Position numbers and translations under genes: made by a program
Shown here: piece by piece, positions 11,006 to 20,833 of the stretch
How the letters are laid out: each line of letters opens with the position of its first letter
Numbering within the stretch: the first letter of the stretch is position 1
Source of the DNA: Polaribacter sp.
GTDB lineage: Bacteria > Bacteroidota > Bacteroidia > Flavobacteriales > Flavobacteriaceae
Length of the DNA: 64,000 nt
Assembly (NCBI GenBank): GCA_020740485.1
Contig: DYMN01000006.1
Location: forward strand, 27,840 to 91,839
Direction of reading: 5' to 3'
Notes under the pieces: generated by a model
What the model saw: the letters and a program-made list of their open reading frames with translations, nothing else
What the model was told of the DNA's origin: nothing
Databases searched by the model: none

Positions 11006-11089
11006 GTATTACTTATTTCTTTTTTTCAATTTTCAGTCTCTTTGCTTTACCATCCCGATAGACCTGCCACGCAAGGCGTGGTATCGTGA

Positions 11090-11102
11090 GAGCTAGGGTA
11101 CC
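11090..11102 (-). repeat. 13-bp duplicate of the tRNA-Phe 5' end
   Basis: gagctagggtacc is identical to 10993-11005. Confidence 0.85.
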
Positions 11103-11143
11103 TTTTTGAATGGGGTTGCAAATATAAGAAGTTTTTTTAATTA

Positions 11144-11176
11144 ACAAAAAACATCCGAAAATTTCGGATGTTTTTT
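11144..11176 (-). terminator. terminator downstream of rplY
   Basis: AAAAAACATCCGAAA/TTTCGGATGTTTTTT inverted repeat. Confidence 0.8.
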
Positions 11177-11188
11177 GTTGAAAAAGTT

Positions 11189-11782
11189 TTATTCATCGTC
11201 TTCGTCGGCTTCTTCAGTTGCTACTGCAACGGCAGCTCCTCTTGCCATACGGACTTGACAAATCACGATATTGTCGGGTTGGTTTATTTTATACTCCTCA
11301 ACTCGGATGTCTTGAACAGTTACTTTTTCCCCAATTTTTAACTTCTCAATGTCAATGTTAATAACATCCGGAAGATTTTTAGGTAATGCTGTAACAGACA
11401 ATCTTGTGTTGGTAATTTTCAAAAGTCCTCCTGCTCTAACTCCGGCAGGGCTTCCATTTAGTTTTACAGGAATACTCATTGTAATCGATTTATCATCGTG
11501 CAATTGATAAAAATCTATGTGTAAAATTGCATCAGATACAGGGTGGTACTGAACATCTTGCTTGATAGCGTTAAACACCTTGTCACCACCTAAATCTAAA
11601 CTCACCGTATGTACGTCAGGAGTATAAATTAAAGGTTTTAATGACATTTCATCAACTGAAAAGTGAATTACTTCCTTCCCTCCGTATAATACGCAAGGGA
11701 CCTTTTCAGCATTACGTAGTGCCTTACTGTCTTTCTTGCCTACGCTTTCTCTTTTGGATCCTTTGATCGAAATAGATTTCAT
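11189..11782 (-). CDS. rplY: 50S ribosomal protein L25/general stress protein Ctc
   Basis: 197 aa; MKSISIKGSKRESVGKKDSKALRNAEKVPCVLYGG; conserved neighbour of prs. Confidence 0.95.
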   Translation of the reverse strand: MKSISIKGSKRESVGKKDSKALRNAEKVPCVLYGGKEVIHFSVDEMSLKPLIYTPDVHTVSLDLGGDKVFNAIKQDVQYHPVSDAILHIDFYQLHDDKSITMSIPVKLNGSPAGVRAGGLLKITNTRLSVTALPKNLPDVINIDIEKLKIGEKVTVQDIRVEEYKINQPDNIVICQVRMARGAAVAVATEEADEDDE

Positions 11783-12002
11783 TTGTTTATTGATTATTAA
11801 TTATTGATTATTTGGTTATTTGGTTAATTATTATTATCTTATTTATTTCAAAAAAAAATTCGATGATTACTTCGAAATTAATAATATCAATTGCAACGTA
11901 AATAAAAAAATTGATTACTCTAATTTATTCTTGTAAAACTCTGTTTAATAAAAAAAGTTCATCAAATAATAAAAATTATTCTTGCTTTTTACTTTTTACT
12001 TT

Positions 12003-12941
12003 TTACATTATAAATTGCCAACTCGTTGATTCATTGCCTTGAACATTATGCATCACCTGCGCAAATAAAGGGGCGCAAGATACAACTTTTATTTTATCAT
12101 TCGCAAATTTTAATGGAATTGTATCTGTAACCATTACTTCAGTCAATGGTGAAGTGGTAATTCTCTCATTAGCTTTACCTGAAAAAATAGCGTGTGTAGC
12201 AATGGCTCTTACGCTTTTTGCTCCTTTGTCTAACATCAATTCAGCTGCTTTTGTAATCGTTCCGGCAGTATCTATCATATCATCTACCAATATTACATTT
12301 TTTCCTTCCACGTTTCCAATGAGTTCCATTTTACTTACCACATTAGCTTTTTCTCTTTGCTTGTAACAGATAACCACATCTGAATCTAAATATTTTGAAT
12401 AAGAATGTGCTCTCTTTGATCCTCCCATATCCGGTGATGCAATCACTAAATTATCTAACTGTAATGATTGAATATAAGGTATGAATATTGCTGAAGCATA
12501 CAAATGGTCAACCGGTTTTTCAAAAAAACCTTGAATTTGGTCAGCGTGCAAATCCATCGTCATAATTCGTGTAGCACCAGCGCTTTGCAATAAATTTGCT
12601 ACCATTTTTGCCCCAATCGCCACTCTGGGTTTATCTTTTCTATCTTGGCGCGCCCATCCGAAATAGGGCATCACTGCCGTAACGTGGCGAGCCGATGCTC
12701 TTTTAGCAGCATCTAACATCAATAACATTTCCATTAAATTATCAGAAGGAGGCATGGTTGAGCCAATGATGAAAACCCTGCGTCCTCTCACAGATTCCTC
12801 AAAGGCAGGTTGAAACTCACCGTCGCTGAATCTTTGAACATTCACTTTACCTAACTCTAATCCGTAACTTTTTGCAATTTTAAGCGCTAATTCCTCACTT
12901 TGAGAACACGCGAAAATTTTGGGTGGCAGATCAAAACTCAT
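12003..12941 (-). CDS. prs: ribose-phosphate pyrophosphokinase
   Basis: 312 aa; ILVDDMIDTAGT PRPP loop, MTMDLHADQIQGFF, FSDGEFQP. Confidence 0.97.
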   Translation of the reverse strand: MSFDLPPKIFACSQSEELALKIAKSYGLELGKVNVQRFSDGEFQPAFEESVRGRRVFIIGSTMPPSDNLMEMLLMLDAAKRASARHVTAVMPYFGWARQDRKDKPRVAIGAKMVANLLQSAGATRIMTMDLHADQIQGFFEKPVDHLYASAIFIPYIQSLQLDNLVIASPDMGGSKRAHSYSKYLDSDVVICYKQREKANVVSKMELIGNVEGKNVILVDDMIDTAGTITKAAELMLDKGAKSVRAIATHAIFSGKANERITTSPLTEVMVTDTIPLKFANDKIKVVSCAPLFAQVMHNVQGNESTSWQFIM

Positions 12942-13074
12942 AAATTAGCATTAATGAAGTTATTTTGCAAAATTACATCTTTTTTACGGAAAACCTTACT
13001 AACATTTATAAAATCATTTTTTATTATTGTTTTTCAAATATTTTTTCTACTTTTGTCGTCCCTATTTCATTTAG

Positions 13075-13158
13075 GCCTTGGTGGCGGAATTGGTAGACGC
13101 GCTGGACTCAAAATCCAGTGCTAGCAATAGCGTGTGGGTTCGATTCCCACCCAAGGTA
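13075..13158 (+). tRNA. tRNA-Leu (anticodon CAA)
   Basis: GCCTTGGTGGCGGAATTGGTAGACGCGCTGGACTCAAAATCCAG...GTGGGTTCGATTCCCACCCAAGGTA with long variable arm. Confidence 0.95.
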
Positions 13159-13169
13159 CTTTAAAATCA

Positions 13170-13197
13170 ACATCCTCACGTGGGATGTTTTTTTTTG
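13170..13197 (+). terminator. terminator of tRNA-Leu
   Basis: ACATCC-tcacgtg-GGATGT followed by a T run. Confidence 0.7.
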
Positions 13198-14144
13198 TGA
13201 TTAGATATTATACCCTATTTTTGTATAAATTTTTTAAATTGAACGAATCATATCCTTCCATAATAGCACTTGGCACTTTTGACGGAGTGCATCTGGGACA
13301 TCAACAAATTATTCATCAGGTTTTGACAATGGCATTCGATGAAAAGTTAAAACCTATTTTAGTTACTTTTTTTCCGCATCCTTCACATATCCTAAATCCT
13401 GAAAAACCCTTAAAACTGATAAATTCCATAGATGAGCGGGTCAAACTGATAAAAAGTCATGGCATTGAATCAGTTTATGTTCAGGAATTTACACGCGAAT
13501 TTGCTAATCAGTCCGCTGCTGAATTTGTGGAAAACACACTACTCAAAGAGCTCAATATGAAAATATTAATCGTGGGGCATGATCACCAATTCGGCAAAAA
13601 TAAAGAAGGGGACTTTGAGTTTTTATCTCAATTAGGCGCGAAAAAAGGATTCAAAGTGATTCAAGTTAAGCCTTTCTATTATCAAGGCTACTTAATCAGC
13701 TCAACACTCATCAGAAATTTAATTCTAGAAGGGGATTTTGATAAAGCCAATTCATTTTTGGGTTATCCCTTCTGCTTATTTGGAAAAGTGGTACAAGGCA
13801 ATCAATTAGGAAGAAAAATCGGATTTAACACGGCTAATATCGTTTTAGACTTTTCCAATAAAATAGTCCCAAGATTGGGTGTTTACATCGTAAAAACAAA
13901 TATCCTCGGAGAAATCGTTTGGGGAATGATGAATGTTGGTTTTCGACCCACAGTAGATGGAAAAACCCAAACCATTGAAGTTCATTTTTTCTTTTTTGAT
14001 AAAGATTTGTATTTTCAACATTTGAAAATTAAAGTTTTACATTGGGTAAGGGAAGAAAGGAAGTTTTCTGATATTGACGAATTGAAGAACCAACTGAATA
14101 AAGATAAAAACACCGCTTTAACGTGGATTAATCAATATAAATAA
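13197..14144 (+). CDS. ribF: bifunctional riboflavin kinase/FAD synthetase (start uncertain)
   Basis: ALGTFDGVHLGHQQ, VGHDHQFGKN, GRKIGFNTANI. The listed GTG start (13134) lies inside tRNA-Leu and cannot be right. GTG 13197 or TTG 13239 are candidates. Confidence 0.88.
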   Translation: MIRYYTLFLYKFFKLNESYPSIIALGTFDGVHLGHQQIIHQVLTMAFDEKLKPILVTFFPHPSHILNPEKPLKLINSIDERVKLIKSHGIESVYVQEFTREFANQSAAEFVENTLLKELNMKILIVGHDHQFGKNKEGDFEFLSQLGAKKGFKVIQVKPFYYQGYLISSTLIRNLILEGDFDKANSFLGYPFCLFGKVVQGNQLGRKIGFNTANIVLDFSNKIVPRLGVYIVKTNILGEIVWGMMNVGFRPTVDGKTQTIEVHFFFFDKDLYFQHLKIKVLHWVREERKFSDIDELKNQLNKDKNTALTWINQYK

Positions 14145-14512
14145 TGGGAATCATTAAACTAAAAAACATCAAACTATATGCTTATCACGGATGCTTAAGA
14201 GAAGAAGCACTTATAGGCAGCGAATACAGAGTAGATTTAACTGTAAAGGCAAACTTAAAACCTTCAGCAAAATCTGATAAGTTAAAAGATACCATAGATT
14301 ATGTAACCCTAAATACCATTGTTAAGGAAGAAATGGCACTGCGCTCTGAACTATTGGAAAACGTTGCCAAAAGAATAATAGATCGTATAATGAAAAATTT
14401 TCCTACCGTAACAATGATAGAAGTAGATGTTGCAAAAACCAACCCGCCCATTGGGGGGAATGTGGAAAGTGTAAACGTGATATTGACAGAAAAACGCAAA
14501 CTAAAAAAATAA
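14144..14512 (+). CDS. folB: dihydroneopterin aldolase
   Basis: 122 aa; IKLKNIKLYAYHGCLREEALIGSEYRVDL; KTNPPIGGNVESVNV. Confidence 0.9.
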   Translation: MGIIKLKNIKLYAYHGCLREEALIGSEYRVDLTVKANLKPSAKSDKLKDTIDYVTLNTIVKEEMALRSELLENVAKRIIDRIMKNFPTVTMIEVDVAKTNPPIGGNVESVNVILTEKRKLKK

Positions 14513-14633
14513 TAGGTTTTTTTATTTTTTTATGTAAATTTGCATCCCCATAATGTTAGTAAGTGAGAGCTGAAAGGAAAAAATCATCCTTTTCCCTTTT
14601 AACTTTTTCCTTTTAACTTTTAACATTCTAATA

Positions 14634-14704
14634 GGCACTTTGGCCGAGTGGTCAGGCAGAGGTCTGCAAAACCTTGTACAGCGGTTCGAATCCGCTAGGT
14701 GCCT
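14634..14704 (+). tRNA. tRNA-Cys (anticodon GCA)
   Basis: GGCACTTTGGCCGAGTGGTCAGGCAGAGGTCTGCAAAACCTTGTACAGCGGTTCGAATCCGCTAGGTGCCT. Confidence 0.95.
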
Positions 14705-14711
14705 CTGAAAG

Positions 14712-14749
14712 AAAACCATCATTCAACGAAGTTGTTTGATGGTTTTTTG
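14712..14749 (+). terminator. terminator of tRNA-Cys
   Basis: AAAACCATCA-TTCAACgaaGTTGTT-TGATGGTTTTTT. Confidence 0.75.
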
Positions 14750-14887
14750 TTTTTCATCAAAGATTTTTATTTATTTGCTCAATAATTTAACAAAAAAAAT
14801 GAAATGAGCATAACAAAAAGTTGATACCAACCGAAAATGATTATGCGAATTCCATCTGACCTTTAAAAAACAATTAAACATAAGCGG

Positions 14888-17347
14888 ATGAAAGTATTAA
14901 AATTTGGTGGAACATCGGTAAGCTCTCAAATATCACTACAAAATCTCGTAAAAATTGTAAAAACAGAATACGCTATTGATAATGAATTGATTGTAGTGTG
15001 TTCTGCGCTTTCCGGGATTACCAATTTATTGCAAAAAATGGCAATAGATGCCTCTTTACAACAAAATTACACTATTGATTTAAAAGAAGTTGAATCGATT
15101 CACATCCAACTGATAAAAGAAGTGTTACCCATTCATTTTCAAAATGAAGTACTTATTCATCATAAACTATTACTCAATGAATTAGAAAATATTTTGGAAA
15201 GTGTGTCCTATTTGAGAGAAATATCTCCCAAAACGAACGACCGAATTATTTCTTTTGGTGAAAAATGGAGTAATCAAATTGTATACAATCTTCTCAAAGA
15301 AAATATAGACCCTATCATCTCCGTTAATACGAAAACTTTAATCAAGACGGACTCCAACTTTGGAAATGCACAAATAGATTTTGAACTCACTGAAAAAATC
15401 GTTCAAGATTGGTATCAAACCCTTAAAAATCAAAAACCCGTAGTAATAGCTACCGGATTTATTGCGTCTGACATCTCAGGAAATACTACCACTTTAGGAA
15501 GAGGAGGTAGTGATTACACAGCTTCTGTTTTGGGGGCCTTACTCAACGCATCTGAAATTCAAATTTGGACCGATGTCAACGGCTTTATGACCGCCGACCC
15601 AAAATGGGTTTCCAATGCTAAAAGTTTGCCTTTTTTGAGCTATGCAGAAGCGATGGAACTTTCCTATTTCGGGGCTAAAGTCATTTACCCACCCACGATG
15701 ATTCCGGTTATCAATAAGCAAATCCCCATTTTAATCAAAAACACTTTAAATCCTGAATTTATCGGAACTACAATACATAATTCCACTGAAAAGGGAAATT
15801 CTATGGCTAAAGGAATTGCTTCTGTTAATGACTTAGCTTTGATAAACATTGAGGGAAATGGATTAATTGGGTTTAAAGGTTTCGACGGTAGACTTTTTAC
15901 TGCATTGGCTAACCACGATGTTAATATTATTATGGTTACCCAAGCCGGCTCTGAACACAGCATCAGTTTTGCGTTAAGTCCCCAAGACGCCGAAAAAGCA
16001 AAAAAAATTATTTTAAAAGAGTTTAAATATGAATTTTTGATTAATAAAATTGAAAAAGTCAGTATAGAAAAAGACGTGAGTATAGTGGCGGTAGTAGGAG
16101 AAAACATGAAACACCGTAAAGGAATTGCAGGCAAAGTGTTTCACGCTTTAGGCAAAGCAGGGGTCAATATCATCGCTATTGCTCAAGGTTCATCTGAATT
16201 GAATATTTCGATGATTATAAAAAAAGAAACGCTCAAAAAAGCAATCAATGCTATCCACAATGATTTGTTTCTATCTGACATAAAAAATGCGCATCTATTC
16301 GTTGCAGGCATCGGGAATATTGGAGGAGAACTACTAAAACAATTGGACCAACAAAACACCAAATTAGCAACTAATCACAATTTACAACTCAATTTAATCG
16401 GGATTGCCAACTCTAAAAAAACCTTTATTGATATAAGTGATTTGCAATTTAAAAATTACAGAGAAAAATTAACTCAAAAAGGGGCAAAAATTTCTTTTGA
16501 TACCATATTGGAAAATCTAAAAAATACGCATTTACCTAATTTGATCTTTGTGGATAATACGGCAGATGCAAGTTTAGCTTTTTACTATAAAAAATTTTTA
16601 GAAAACAATATATCAGTGGTAACTTGCAATAAAATAGCTACCTCAAGTCAGCAATCAGAATATGATGAATTAAAGAAAATTACATTAGAAAAAAATATCA
16701 GTTTTCTCTACGAAACCAATGTGGGCGCCGGATTGCCTATCATCAAGACAATTCAAGATTTGATTGCCAGCGGCGATGAAATCATTAAAGTTGAAGCCAT
16801 TTTAAGTGGCACACTTTCTTATATTTTCAATCAATATTCCAAAGAAAAAACCTTTGCACAGGTTGTAAAAGATGCTCAAGAAAAGGGTTACACTGAGCCC
16901 AATCCGGTTGACGATTTATCTGGCAAAGATTTTGCGCGCAAAATGTTGATTTTAGCACGTGAATCAGGGGTAAAAATGGAAATGGACGAAATTGAAATAG
17001 AACCTATTTTACCGGAAGTAGCCTTAAAAGCCTCCAATTTAAAAGAATTCTATCAAAGCCTTGAACATAACGAAACGCTGTTTGCACATCAAAGAGATAA
17101 AGCTTTTGAAAACAAACAATTCCTGAGATATATGGGAACGTTTGAAAATGGGAAAGTGAAATTAGCAATCAAAGCAGTCGATCAAAATCATCCATTCTAC
17201 GGACTCACGGGAAGTGATAATATTATCGCCATTACCACAAATAGGTATTTAAACAATCCGCTTGTAGTAAAAGGACCCGGAGCCGGAGCTTGCGTTACAG
17301 CAGCCGGTGTTTTTGCCGATATTATGAGTGCCGCTAACCTGTTTTAA
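14888..17347 (+). CDS. thrA: bifunctional aspartate kinase/homoserine dehydrogenase I
   Basis: 819 aa; MKVLKFGGTSVS, TLGRGGSDYTASVLGA, ACT domains, C-terminal homoserine dehydrogenase (TNVGAGLPIIKTIQDL). Confidence 0.97.
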   Translation: MKVLKFGGTSVSSQISLQNLVKIVKTEYAIDNELIVVCSALSGITNLLQKMAIDASLQQNYTIDLKEVESIHIQLIKEVLPIHFQNEVLIHHKLLLNELENILESVSYLREISPKTNDRIISFGEKWSNQIVYNLLKENIDPIISVNTKTLIKTDSNFGNAQIDFELTEKIVQDWYQTLKNQKPVVIATGFIASDISGNTTTLGRGGSDYTASVLGALLNASEIQIWTDVNGFMTADPKWVSNAKSLPFLSYAEAMELSYFGAKVIYPPTMIPVINKQIPILIKNTLNPEFIGTTIHNSTEKGNSMAKGIASVNDLALINIEGNGLIGFKGFDGRLFTALANHDVNIIMVTQAGSEHSISFALSPQDAEKAKKIILKEFKYEFLINKIEKVSIEKDVSIVAVVGENMKHRKGIAGKVFHALGKAGVNIIAIAQGSSELNISMIIKKETLKKAINAIHNDLFLSDIKNAHLFVAGIGNIGGELLKQLDQQNTKLATNHNLQLNLIGIANSKKTFIDISDLQFKNYREKLTQKGAKISFDTILENLKNTHLPNLIFVDNTADASLAFYYKKFLENNISVVTCNKIATSSQQSEYDELKKITLEKNISFLYETNVGAGLPIIKTIQDLIASGDEIIKVEAILSGTLSYIFNQYSKEKTFAQVVKDAQEKGYTEPNPVDDLSGKDFARKMLILARESGVKMEMDEIEIEPILPEVALKASNLKEFYQSLEHNETLFAHQRDKAFENKQFLRYMGTFENGKVKLAIKAVDQNHPFYGLTGSDNIIAITTNRYLNNPLVVKGPGAGACVTAAGVFADIMSAANLF

Positions 17348-17421
17348 ATTAAAAGTATATTGATCAGGTTGAGTGAATGAATTCTTGACGCAATTTATAA
17401 CTCTAAAATCAATCTAAAATC

Positions 17422-17541
17422 GTAAATCGTGGTTTTGAGACTTCTACTTCCGCTAAATTCGCCACGCAAGTTGAAAATCACGACTTGGCGCGAGCGTCGT
17501 ATCGGAATCGACAAGCACACTGCAGGCAAGCTCAACCACCT
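17422..17541. repeat. intergenic palindromic repeat in the thrA-thrB gap
   Basis: Bounded by gtaaatcgtggttt (17422-17435) and caggcaagctcaaccacct (17523-17541). Both ends recur at 50129-50207; GTGGTT...AACCAC termini are inverted. Confidence 0.65.
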
Positions 17542-17569
17542 TTAATAAATCAAAAAAATTCAAAAAATT

Positions 17570-18505
17570 ATGTCTTCATCTACTGTAAAAGTGTTTGCAC
17601 CAGCGACCATAGCCAATTTATCCGTCGGATATGATGTATTAGGATTGGCTTTGCATCAACCCGGAGACGAAGTCATTCTTAGAAAAAACAAGACCGGAAA
17701 AGTTACTATCTCTAAAATTTCGGGTGACGAAGGTAAATTACCTTATGATCCCACTAAAAATACAGTGAGCACCGTAATAATAGACTACTTAAAACAGAGA
17801 AATCTCGATTTTGGTGTTGATATAGAATTGAATAAAAAAATGCCGTTTGGAAGTGGATTGGGTTCCAGTTCTGCCAGTGCCGTTGCCGGATTGGTTGCCA
17901 TCAATGCCTTGGCCGATATGCCTTGGGAGAAAAAATTACTACTACCCTTGGCTATGGAAGGCGAACGCGTGGCTTGTGGCATTGCACACGCCGACAATGT
18001 GGCGCCTTCACTACTGGGCGGTGTAACGCTCATCCGAAGTTACCATCCTTTAGAGGTCATCAAACTTCCTTTTCCCGAACATTTACATCTGGGCTTGGTT
18101 TATCCACACGTCAATATACCCACCTCGCAAGCCCGTAGGATTTTACCACAAAAAGTTACACTCAAAGACGCTTCCGTACAATGGGGTAACCTTGGCGGAT
18201 TAGTAGCCGGCTTTTGTCTTAAGGACGTTGAACTCATCGGTAACAGCATGAATGATATCCTCATTGAGCCCGTAAGGTCTTTATTGATCCCTTATTTTGA
18301 TGCATTGAAAAACATAGCTTTACATCAAGGCGCACTCAATTTTGGAATATCCGGTTCCGGACCGACTATGTTTATTCTGACCAACGACGAGCGCACCTCT
18401 TCTACTATCGCAGACCAAATTCAACGTTATCTCAAAGAAAGAAACGTCAATTCTAACACTTACCTCAGTAAGATCAATCCGGAAGGAGCCTTGGTTCTTT
18501 CCTAA
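17570..18505 (+). CDS. thrB: homoserine kinase
   Basis: GHMP kinase motif KKMPFGSGLGSSSASAVAG. Confidence 0.97.
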   Translation: MSSSTVKVFAPATIANLSVGYDVLGLALHQPGDEVILRKNKTGKVTISKISGDEGKLPYDPTKNTVSTVIIDYLKQRNLDFGVDIELNKKMPFGSGLGSSSASAVAGLVAINALADMPWEKKLLLPLAMEGERVACGIAHADNVAPSLLGGVTLIRSYHPLEVIKLPFPEHLHLGLVYPHVNIPTSQARRILPQKVTLKDASVQWGNLGGLVAGFCLKDVELIGNSMNDILIEPVRSLLIPYFDALKNIALHQGALNFGISGSGPTMFILTNDERTSSTIADQIQRYLKERNVNSNTYLSKINPEGALVLS

Positions 18506-18519
18506 TATTACCAAAATAA

Positions 18520-19824
18520 ATGAAACTATACAGCACCCGCAATCCCAAGCACATCGTTAGTCTACAAGAAGCCGTTTTCAAAGGGTTAGCCGATGATGGC
18601 GGTCTTTATTTACCTACGGAAATTCCCGTTTTTGAAGCCGATTTTTTTAAACAAATACATCAAATGCACTTGCAGGAAATTTATTTGGAAGTGGCAAAAA
18701 AATGGATAGGAAGTGCGGTACCGGAAACGGAGTTACGAAAAATCATCAAAAGAGTTTTTTATTTTGATATCCCGATAGTCCAAATTCACGATAATATATT
18801 CACATTGGAACTGTTTCACGGACCTACGCTTGCTTTCAAAGATGTAGGCGCCGGTTTTATGGCGGGTTTAATGGCTTATTTTATCAAAGATCAAAATAAA
18901 GAAATTAATATTGTGGTAGCCACTTCCGGCGACACTGGAAGTGCTGTAGCTGCCGGTTTTTATGACGTGCCGGGCATCAATGTTTTTATTCTCTATCCAA
19001 AAGGTAAGGTAAGCCCATTGCAAGAAAAACAATTGACCACGTGGGGCAAAAACATCAAAGCAGTGGAAGTAGAAGGCACTTTTGATGATTGTCAAGCTTT
19101 AGCAAAAAAACTCCTTTCTGACAGAGCGCTCAATACCCAAATCAACATTAGCTCAGCTAACAGTATCAACATAGCCCGCTTAATTCCGCAATCATTTTAC
19201 TACTTCAGTTCTTACGCCGATTTAAAATTATTTGGAAATAGTTTTGCTTATTCCGTCCCCAGTGGTAATTTCGGAAATCTCACTGCCGGATTGTTAGCCA
19301 AAAAAATGGGCTTACCTATTGATTTCTTTATAGCGGCAACTAATGTCAATGACGTATTTCCTAATTATTTACAGACCGGAACTTACACCCCAAAGCCTTC
19401 CGTAGAAACCATAAGCAACGCTATGGACGTGGGAAATCCGAGTAATTTTGAGCGTATGATGGATTTATACCCTGAATTTGAAAAATTAAAACAAAATATC
19501 AAAAGCAAACATTATACGGATGATGCCACGCGGGTTATTATCAAAGAAGTGTTCGAAAAATACAGCTATACAATGGACCCACACGGCGCAGTGGGTTATT
19601 TGGCTTTACGAGATAAGATAAAGGAATTAGGTGTAGAAGTCGGTGTTTTTTTAGAAACCGCACATCCCGCTAAGTTTAAAAGTGTGTTAGATAGCACTTT
19701 AAACACTTCTATTGAAGTACCGGAAAGATTAAATGTATTTGACTCAAAACCAAAAGTAGCCATTCCTATTCGTAACAATTACGACGAAATAGTGCAAATC
19801 ATCAAAGTAGTTAATGGAATTTAA
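18520..19824 (+). CDS. thrC: threonine synthase
   Basis: 434 aa; HGPTLAFKDVGAGFMA, VATSGDTGSAVAAGF. Confidence 0.97.
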   Translation: MKLYSTRNPKHIVSLQEAVFKGLADDGGLYLPTEIPVFEADFFKQIHQMHLQEIYLEVAKKWIGSAVPETELRKIIKRVFYFDIPIVQIHDNIFTLELFHGPTLAFKDVGAGFMAGLMAYFIKDQNKEINIVVATSGDTGSAVAAGFYDVPGINVFILYPKGKVSPLQEKQLTTWGKNIKAVEVEGTFDDCQALAKKLLSDRALNTQINISSANSINIARLIPQSFYYFSSYADLKLFGNSFAYSVPSGNFGNLTAGLLAKKMGLPIDFFIAATNVNDVFPNYLQTGTYTPKPSVETISNAMDVGNPSNFERMMDLYPEFEKLKQNIKSKHYTDDATRVIIKEVFEKYSYTMDPHGAVGYLALRDKIKELGVEVGVFLETAHPAKFKSVLDSTLNTSIEVPERLNVFDSKPKVAIPIRNNYDEIVQIIKVVNGI

Positions 19825-19914
19825 ATTACATTTGTCAATAAGATTCATTTCTGCTTACTGACTCAAAATGATTTTTTTAATTTCTAACTACTACTCTATA
19901 CCATTCACTTTAAA

Positions 19915-20775
19915 ATGAAAATATATCCCATTAACACCGGTAATTTTAAACTCGACGGGGGAGCCATGTTTGGCGTAGTTCCTAAAAGTTTGTGGAATAA
20001 AACCAATCCTGCCGATGACAACAATATGATCTCAATGGCGCTGCGCTGTATGCTTATAGAAGACGGTAAGAGGTTAACGTTGATTGATACCGGAATGGGC
20101 AACAAACAATCGGAAAAATTCTTTGGTTTTTACGATATGTATGGCGATGATACTTTAGATCTGTCATTAGCCAAGTACGGTTTTCATCGCGACGATATCA
20201 CCGATGTTTTTTTAACGCACCTTCATTTTGACCACTGTGGAGGTAGTATTCAATGGAACAAAGAGAGAACCGGATACGAACCTGCTTTCAAAAATGCAAA
20301 ATTTTGGACAAATAAAGACCATTGGCAATGGGCTACCGTGCCTAATCCACGCGAAAAAGCCTCTTTCTTACCTGAAAATACCCAACCTATGCAAAGCAGC
20401 GGTCAACTCAATTTTATCGACCTGCCTAATAAGGAATATAATACGAACAGCAAATTGGGTTTCGATATTTTGTTTGTTAATGGACATACTGATAAAATGA
20501 TGATTCCCCACATTCAATACCAAGGAAAAACTTTGGTTTATATGGCAGATTTACTACCTACCACCGGACATATTCCACTTCCTTATGTTATGGGTTACGA
20601 CACCCGACCGCTCTTGACTATGGATGAAAAGGCTAAATTCTTGCAGAAAGCAGTGGATGAAAATTACTATTTATTTTTGGAACACGATGCCTATACTGAA
20701 GTTTGTACGCTTCAAAACACCGAAAAAGGAATCAGACTTGGAGAAAAATTCAATTTTTATGAAATATTTAAATGA
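19915..20775 (+). CDS. MBL-fold metallo-hydrolase
   Basis: THLHFDHCGG metal-binding motif; GHTDKMM. Confidence 0.9.
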   Translation: MKIYPINTGNFKLDGGAMFGVVPKSLWNKTNPADDNNMISMALRCMLIEDGKRLTLIDTGMGNKQSEKFFGFYDMYGDDTLDLSLAKYGFHRDDITDVFLTHLHFDHCGGSIQWNKERTGYEPAFKNAKFWTNKDHWQWATVPNPREKASFLPENTQPMQSSGQLNFIDLPNKEYNTNSKLGFDILFVNGHTDKMMIPHIQYQGKTLVYMADLLPTTGHIPLPYVMGYDTRPLLTMDEKAKFLQKAVDENYYLFLEHDAYTEVCTLQNTEKGIRLGEKFNFYEIFK

Positions 20776-20794
20776 TTTATTGTAACTTAAAAAC

Positions 20795-20802
20795 TATTTT
20801 TG
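20795..20802 (+). promoter_or_regulatory. Bacteroidota -7 promoter element (TATTTTTG)
   Basis: Matches TAnnTTTG about 30 bp upstream of the S8 peptidase start. Confidence 0.5.
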
Positions 20803-20833
20803 CAACTTATAAATTTATTGTAAATTATTAATT

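Noticed and set aside
10594-11061. 155-aa plus-strand ORF across SDR 5' end and tRNA-Phe
   Set aside because: Overlaps the SDR gene and passes through tRNA and terminator; not credible.
12900-13124. 74-aa plus-strand ORF running into tRNA-Leu
   Set aside because: Overlaps prs 5' end and the tRNA; no coding support.
14705-14887. Possible threonine-rich leader peptide upstream of thrA
   Set aside because: No Thr/Ile-codon run and no attenuator-like terminator other than that of tRNA-Cys.
15685-16134. 149-aa minus-strand ORF opposite thrA
   Set aside because: Antisense to a clear aspartate kinase region; hydrophobic shadow frame.
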